Assembly (NCBI GenBank): GCA_036939755.1
Contig: JALLAZ010000978.1
Location: 1 to 10,936, forward strand
Length of the DNA stretch: 10,936 bases
DNA from: Stephanodiscus triporus
Taxonomy: Eukaryota; Bacillariophyta; Thalassiosirophyceae; Thalassiosirales; Thalassiosiraceae
Direction of reading: 5' to 3'
Shown: positions 8,201-10,936 of the stretch, piece by piece
How the letters are laid out: the number at the start of each line of letters is the position of its first letter
Position numbering within the stretch: position 1 is the first letter of the stretch
The notes under the pieces: generated by a model
Told to the model about the DNA's origin: nothing
Databases searched by the model: none
What the model saw: the letters and a program-made list of their open reading frames with translations, nothing else
Translations under genes and position numbers: made by a program

Positions 8201-9642
8201 TATGGGAGTGTGCAGACGATGCCACGCGCGCGCTCCTTGATGAGGCGGATACGGCGTTCAATTTCACCAACATGTTCCGAGGCAGCAGGCGTGTTTAGAT
8301 CAACGGTCGGGATGTGATCACGGACCTTATCGAATTCATTGTCCATGAGGAGGATTTGAACCGTGAAGCCGGCCTTGTTGTAAACCCGAAGGATGCGATT
8401 GAGAATGATGCCAAGGTTGGAAGCCGTGCGTTTTGGGGCGTGTTCAATTGTGATTAGATTAATATTACGGGAAGCTGAAACCAAAAATGCGATTCCGTTG
8501 ACGAACATAACATCTGCGACCAGGGTGACCTTGTTATGCAGGGTGAAGAAACTGCTGGGAATGTCAACCGTGTCGGTGACTACCCGGGTGGGCTTCGTGC
8601 GAGTCGTTTTGCCGCGGATTTCAGCTAGCGTGCGAGGACCATAGATGGCGTCAGCAATTTTAATATCATCGGTAGTGACGGGGCAGTTTTGTAGAAAGTT
8701 GTGACGTACCATAGCTTGAAAGTCACGGGGGGAAGGAGTGGCGACCATACCCATGAGACGACGTGCACGGTCGGCAGCTTTGATCTGTTGTTTCGTGAAG
8801 CCTTCGAAATTTTGACGAATGGTGTTGACATGGACCGGGGCATCGGTAGGGTCGGGGGCTGGGGTAGCAGCATTAACCAAGGCAAAAGCAGCGTCAGGAT
8901 TGTCGCGGAGGTTGAGCGCATGGAGACCGCGGGAGGTGGGCATGAATTCCAGGAGCCCTGATTTGGTGTGGACTTGAAAAACGCCACCACGGTCGTGACT
9001 GTCATAAGTGATATGATGTTTCTTGCCAAGATTAAAAAGGGAAAGAACGTTGGCAATGCCAGATTCATCAAAATAGACGTCGATGTTGCCAAAATCTGCC
9101 TTTTCAGAAGTTAGTTTGGCACCGTTGTTGCAATGCACCCGAATGGGTTTGGAGGTAGGACGAATGTTGTCAACATGTTCGGGATTGCTGAAAAGGTCGA
9201 CAGTGGATTGGCTGTCAAGTAGAAGAAGATCTTTGTTGATGGCGGTACGGGCTGGAGGAGGGTCATCGTCAAGCTGGGCCAGGATAATTACACTCTCTTC
9301 ATCACTCGCTTCAGAGGCATCATCAGCGTCCATAGCGTGAATCTGCACGGGCGGTGATTTCTTGCGGTCAGGGCATACTGCCGAGGCATGACCGAGTTGG
9401 CCACAGGACTTGCATCGGACCGCCGTGGGTTGACGGCGATGGGACACTGACAAACTTGACGAGCCCTTGCTGGAAGAGGATTCATCCTTGGGTGCTTTGG
9501 GACCACCGGCGTCCTGAGCAAAGACAAGAGCCTCTTGGTCGACTGGTTTGGGTGGGGCAGCAGGTGGAGCGACCGCAGGAGGTTCACCGCGCCAAGTACG
9601 GGGGGGGCATGTTGTTGCCAACGATTGAGAAGGGCCAAGCAT
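5248..9642 (-). CDS. pol: Copia Pol polyprotein (zinc knuckle, PR, IN, RT, RNase H)
   Basis: This open frame of 1464 codons encodes the enzymes that process, copy and insert the element. The first 14 codons overlap gag out of frame; genuine coding begins near 9600. A zinc knuckle CX2CX4HX4C is at 77-90 (Cys77, Cys80, His85, Cys90), followed by an acidic stretch. The protease is marked by LLLDSQST with Asp143. The integrase core has Asp377, Asp434 and probably Glu462 (GEIERR). An acidic, proline-rich linker runs from about 620 to 765. The reverse transcriptase shows CDIPGAFLQAD (Asp940) and WHVDD (1042-1046). RNase H shows YIDAS (Asp1218), STESE (Glu1258), YQDN (Asp1293) and RTKH (1311-1314). 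After about 1365 a 100-residue tail of unknown role follows; its last 60 residues are encoded in the LTR. It would be made as a Gag-Pol fusion. All catalytic residues are present. Confidence 0.95.
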   Translation of the reverse strand: MLGPSQSLATTCPPRTWRGEPPAVAPPAAPPKPVDQEALVFAQDAGGPKAPKDESSSSKGSSSLSVSHRRQPTAVRCKSCGQLGHASAVCPDRKKSPPVQIHAMDADDASEASDEESVIILAQLDDDPPPARTAINKDLLLLDSQSTVDLFSNPEHVDNIRPTSKPIRVHCNNGAKLTSEKADFGNIDVYFDESGIANVLSLFNLGKKHHITYDSHDRGGVFQVHTKSGLLEFMPTSRGLHALNLRDNPDAAFALVNAATPAPDPTDAPVHVNTIRQNFEGFTKQQIKAADRARRLMGMVATPSPRDFQAMVRHNFLQNCPVTTDDIKIADAIYGPRTLAEIRGKTTRTKPTRVVTDTVDIPSSFFTLHNKVTLVADVMFVNGIAFLVSASRNINLITIEHAPKRTASNLGIILNRILRVYNKAGFTVQILLMDNEFDKVRDHIPTVDLNTPAASEHVGEIERRIRLIKERARGIVCTLPYPDLPQQIVIHLMHFVVMWLNNFPSATSGTRYSPREIILRRRLDYVHHCRAMFGSYCEVHEDHEKSRNSMKPRGVPAICLGPTGNIQGTYNFFSLVTGLVIQRRHFTELPVPQSVIDRVAYFARNSGVSRDLIFADRHRVPYDWLDNAPEPLDPTPIGPYPDIPAELPGVQLDRSIPGVPVDFSEDDAPHDAHGHDPDWSTLADEAAFNADLDAAPHLPPAPEIIEIDDDEDDDGSPLPPSLNRTLQFLPKIEPDDPPPPATVPSPPPPLPTHRYPPRSRAPPKRFEDYIFTTMADQEDDPSYPYTNASGVEVDLAIKDEVMMAHVCHYVMLHTADKLYNTPPPPSSKKQYGLKAGLKRFAERGNQAIMKELTQFHTLECFKPKDPKTLSRDDRRNALTSLMFLTEKRTGEVKARACANGSTQREHIAKEEATAPTVTSESIFIQSTIYAHEHRDVATCDIPGAFLQADNPDYVLMRLDGILAELMVKVAPKLYRKFITTNAKGKSVLYVQLEKAVYGMMKSALLFYRKLVADLTSIGYTINPYDPCVANKIINGKQMTICWHVDDLFIGHADPSCVTSLLTWLARRYDTTDKKLNVTRGPRHDYLGMNMDFSTRGSVAFDMIPYINKVLDAFPEKINGVASSPASDHLFQVRPPLEAKRLPEIQARAYHHTTAQLLFLSRVRRDIQTTVAFLTTRVKAPDEDDWGKLKRVLRYLYSTRRLKLTLSANSLTDIKWYIDASHHTHDDCKGHTGSLLTFGKGATTSSSNKQKVPSKSSTESEIIGLHDKSSDVLWTRNFLEAQGYTIETNVVYQDNMSTLSLAKNGYVSSSKRTKHIKAKYLYIRHYHNSGELTLKYCPTDEMWADVLTKPLQGLKFCKMRAFLMNCAIDYSEEPLFIPRPVLQPISLNLPMKPRLSHKTAASPRECVRAQPSDTKVPSICREPIQIDLEPTRNKVSWCDVVLAHHVTPNACSARPLPFRIRATAE
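5306..5333. promoter_or_regulatory. Perfect 11-bp hairpin carrying paired TGACGT/ACGTCA sites
   Basis: GTGACGTGGTG (5306-5316) and CACCACGTCAC (5323-5333) are exact reverse complements around a 6-nt TGCTAG loop. Each arm holds TGACGT (5307-5312 on plus; 5327-5332 as ACGTCA), the CRE/bZIP core. It lies 70-115 bp upstream of the TATA-like stretch in the LTR U3, a usual enhancer position. TGACGT and ACGTCA are the CO2/cAMP-responsive elements described upstream of the Phaeodactylum carbonic anhydrase gene PtCA1 and bound by a bZIP factor. That this LTR responds the same way is inference. Confidence 0.55.
5431..5438 (-). other. Probable polypurine tract
   Basis: On the element strand CGCGGGAG directly precedes TGTGTTCGGG, the inferred U3 start. 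Copia elements commonly end their internal part in a similar GGGAG-TG junction, where plus-strand DNA synthesis is primed. The tract is short and interrupted, and it also codes for residues of the pol C-terminal tail. Confidence 0.5.
7501..7533 (-). other. SUMO-interaction-like motif in the IN-RT linker of Pol
   Basis: Residues 704-714 of Pol read IIEIDDDEDDD, a hydrophobic core of [VI][VI]x[VI] type directly followed by seven acidic residues, inside a proline-rich, probably disordered linker downstream of integrase. This is the textbook layout of a SUMO-interaction motif. Function is inference; acidic tracts occur by chance in such linkers. Confidence 0.35.
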
Positions 9643-10643
9643 TGGTCGGGAGACTTGGGATAGTTGTCAGTCCCATAGCCGAATTGATTTTGAAGATCAG
9701 TGCGGAGGTGACTGAAGCGCTCGCGATTGCATCCGCTGAGCATGAGAGCACCCAAGTATTCATCACGAATTTGCATGATAGCCAAGTCACGTTCAGCAGC
9801 AGTAGGCTTGGTAGCATCCTTGATTTTACCTTCAGCAGCGAGGAGTTTGATTCGGGCGGCGACAAAAGTTGGAATGACTCCAATCGAACCCATGCCACCA
9901 TATGTTTCAATGGTTTCAACGTGGGCAATGAACTCCTTGTAGTAGGTATTGTTGTCCACACCGTCGCGTTGGTAGTGCATGTAGAGGCGCTTGTGGGAAG
10001 CCACCGTAGCCATCACGCTCTGTGTTTTAGAGTCATACGAGCAGCAGAGGCCTTGGATGAGGCGAAGAAGCTCGATCGGGTTCTGATTCTGGCGGACGAG
10101 AGGAAAGGAGTCCGAAGATTCAAGCTCGTTCTTGAGGCTCGGGCTGCATTGGTTGTAAATGATAACGTATGCCTTGTCCATTCCGTCGTTGTAATAATCC
10201 TTGCGCTTGGAGGCTCGAGTAAAGGCATCTTTCCAAACGTATATTTGCAATTCATCGACCGGTAACGTCTTTGTAGAGTCGTTCGGGTCGGGGAGGCCTT
10301 GGGGAGGCGAAGGAATGTCGATGTTGGCCTCAGTCATGTTGCGGATGGCTTCGGAGACGTCGCGCCCATGGTCGAGCTTTTCGAGGAGGTAATCGGCGAT
10401 CTGGACGAGGGATTTATTGAACTGGGCCGCATCGTTGGAGCCCGTATTGTCGAAAATATCGTGTTCAATCCCCTTGTTTCTGCTGACGAATTTGCCCGAA
10501 GATGTAGGAGTATTGTAATGGCGACGGTTGTGTCGACGACCGCCGCCACCCCCGGGATTGCCCCCGCCGGCGCGACGACCACCGCCTTCTCCAGGGGGGG
10601 GGGTGCCCGGAGGAATGTTGGGTTTAATGTCCCTGTCCCCCAT
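9288..10643 (-). CDS. gag: Copia Gag (capsid), frame leaves pol at the C run
   Basis: The frame has 451 codons, of which about 348 are genuine gag. Residues 5-45 are rich in Gly, Pro and Arg (GGGRRAGGG, RRHNRRHY), an RGG-like disordered stretch that could bind RNA. From about 75 to 345 there is a helical capsid-type domain of the copia gag polypeptide class, with KAYVIIYNQCSPSLKNEL, RLIQGLCCSYDSKTQ and TYYKEFIAHVETIETYGG. Residues 349-451, after the C run at 9600-9607, are out of frame with the zinc knuckle and match nothing; the real continuation, including the knuckle, is in the pol frame. Gag would form the virus-like particle that packages the element RNA. The start ATG at 10643 leaves a 224-nt leader. 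A 10-C run at 10594-10603 is another homopolymer in the coding part, but the frame is intact across it. Confidence 0.88.
   Translation of the reverse strand: MGDRDIKPNIPPGTPPPGEGGGRRAGGGNPGGGGGRRHNRRHYNTPTSSGKFVSRNKGIEHDIFDNTGSNDAAQFNKSLVQIADYLLEKLDHGRDVSEAIRNMTEANIDIPSPPQGLPDPNDSTKTLPVDELQIYVWKDAFTRASKRKDYYNDGMDKAYVIIYNQCSPSLKNELESSDSFPLVRQNQNPIELLRLIQGLCCSYDSKTQSVMATVASHKRLYMHYQRDGVDNNTYYKEFIAHVETIETYGGMGSIGVIPTFVAARIKLLAAEGKIKDATKPTAAERDLAIMQIRDEYLGALMLSGCNRERFSHLRTDLQNQFGYGTDNYPKSPDQCLALLNRWQQHAPPVLGAVNLLRSLHLLPHPNQSTKRLLSLLRTPVVPKHPRMNPLPARARQVCQCPIAVNPRRSDASPVANSVMPRQYALTARNHRPCRFTLWTLMMPLKRVMKRV
9600..9607 (-). other. Eight-C run where gag passes to pol by a -1 shift
   Basis: In the gag frame the element strand reads CAT GCC CCC CCC GTA; the pol frame reads CCC CGT. 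Moving back one base, or adding one C, would join them. The gag frame presents C CCC CCC, which fits the X_XXY_YYZ slippery pattern, but homopolymer length change or a sequencing error is the simpler reading because the shift falls upstream of the zinc knuckle, inside gag. No clear downstream stem or pseudoknot was found by eye. Confidence 0.7.
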
Positions 10644-10867
10644 TTATTTCGCGATGTATCGAATAGAAATGAATAGGATGACGGCGATGAGGGAGACTGG
10701 GTACCACACGTCCTTTGCGTCCAAACCTGCTCGAATCGTAATGATGGCGATGGCAGTGTATGCGGGGACAACAACAAGGACGATGCAGACTGGTTCTGTT
10801 TTAACCTTGAATTCCATGCAGGAGCCGGTACAGAAGCTGAAAAACCGGGTCCGTAAATATATAATTA
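10644..10867 (-). other. Retrotransposon leader between 5' LTR and gag
   Basis: This 224-nt untranslated leader would hold the primer-binding site and packaging signal. No conserved ORF is seen. On the element strand it starts TAATTATATATTTACGG directly after the LTR end CCCAACA. Confidence 0.7.
10854..10867 (-). other. Putative primer-binding site, complementary to the element's own LTR
   Basis: The position directly after the LTR terminal CA is where minus-strand DNA synthesis is primed. The sequence here, TAATTATATATTTA, does not begin with TGG and so cannot match a tRNA CCA end. It is the exact reverse complement of TAAATATATAATTA within the LTR (element strand of 5220-5233; the match is 15 nt if the last LTR base is included). 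A primer with that sequence would end exactly on the first base after the LTR and copy back TGTTGGG. Self-priming of this geometry is known from Tf1-type elements; here it is inference. Confidence 0.45.
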
Positions 10868-10936
10868 TGTTGGGACGATGTGAATAAATGTATTCTTATC
10901 GACGAATTGACATTGGGATTCGAGATAATTATATAT
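10868..10936 (-). repeat. 5' LTR, partial, cut by the window edge
   Basis: These are the last 69 nt of the 5' LTR in element orientation. They match 5162-5230 at 68 of 69 positions, differing only at 10881. About 200 bp of this LTR and the outer target-site duplication lie beyond the window. Confidence 0.9.

Larger units (their letters stand above)
5162..10936 (-). mobile_element. Ty1/copia-type LTR retrotransposon, nearly complete
   Basis: The element reads right to left and is cut by the window edge inside its 5' LTR. A 69-nt segment at 5162-5230 recurs directly at 10868-10936 with a single mismatch (G at 5175, T at 10881), giving the two LTRs. Between them lie a leader, gag, and a long pol in the copia order zinc knuckle, protease, integrase, reverse transcriptase, RNase H. 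The near-identity of the LTR parts and the unbroken 1464-codon pol frame suggest a recent insertion. The one visible defect is the -1 shift at the C run 9600-9607. The bases left of the 3' LTR end (GCCACC at 5156-5161) should contain the target-site duplication; its partner lies outside the window. The Pol motifs fit copia-like elements abundant in diatoms. Confidence 0.93.

Noticed and set aside
5767..9340. Many plus-strand open frames of 60-200 codons across the retrotransposon
   Set aside because: They lie antisense to pol and gag, which show full domain order; their translations have no motifs.
10854..10936. The inverted repeat around the 5' LTR read as terminal inverted repeats of a small DNA transposon
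   Set aside because: The copy at 5162-5230 has the same right side but lacks the left 14-mer, so the unit that moves is the LTR and the 14-mer belongs to the retrotransposon leader.
1..10936. CRISPR arrays, tRNA or rRNA genes, bacterial defence systems
   Set aside because: No regularly spaced repeats, no cloverleaf or rRNA signature was seen, and the window is nuclear eukaryotic DNA.

Overview
The window looks like nuclear DNA of a unicellular alga, most likely a diatom or a close stramenopile relative. Three things point there: short GT-AG introns, closely packed small genes, and a Ty1/copia retrotransposon whose Pol has features I associate with diatom copia-like elements (LLLDSQST protease, WHVDD reverse transcriptase motif, KERAR-type integrase helix). 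No species can be named from the sequence alone.

Left half (1-5161): host genes. At 191-1251 (+) I reconstruct a three-exon gene for a 239-residue secreted, cysteine-rich protein with a PAN/Apple-like C-terminal half. It converges on a YbaK/ProX-type aminoacyl-tRNA deacylase at 1896-2411 (-). An AT-rich 514-bp divergent intergenic region separates that gene from an intronless small-molecule kinase of the aminoglycoside phosphotransferase fold, closest in motif layout to methylthioribose kinase (2926-4317, +). Downstream lies the isolated C-terminal half of a SpoU/TrmH-type RNA 2'-O-methyltransferase (4667-4981, +), most likely a pseudogene fragment.

Right half (5162-10936): one Ty1/copia-type LTR retrotransposon on the minus strand, filling the window to its edge. 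Reading along the element from right to left: truncated 5' LTR (10868-10936), a 224-nt leader, gag (start 10643), an eight-C run at 9600-9607 where the frame changes by -1, then one long pol frame (zinc knuckle, protease, integrase, reverse transcriptase, RNase H). The pol frame runs through the polypurine tract and 60 codons into the 3' LTR (5162-5430).

The most interesting signals are in the retrotransposon control regions. (1) The 14 nt directly after the 5' LTR, where a tRNA primer-binding site should be, are instead an exact reverse complement of the TATA-like stretch inside the element's own LTR (15 nt counting one LTR base). The geometry fits Tf1-style self-priming or 5'-3' RNA pairing. 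(2) The LTR U3 holds a perfect 11-bp hairpin that places TGACGT and ACGTCA head to head, the bZIP/CRE-type element known from CO2/cAMP-responsive diatom promoters, and this hairpin is also coding sequence. (3) The gag-to-pol shift sits on a perfect C_CCC_CCC heptamer upstream of the zinc knuckle.
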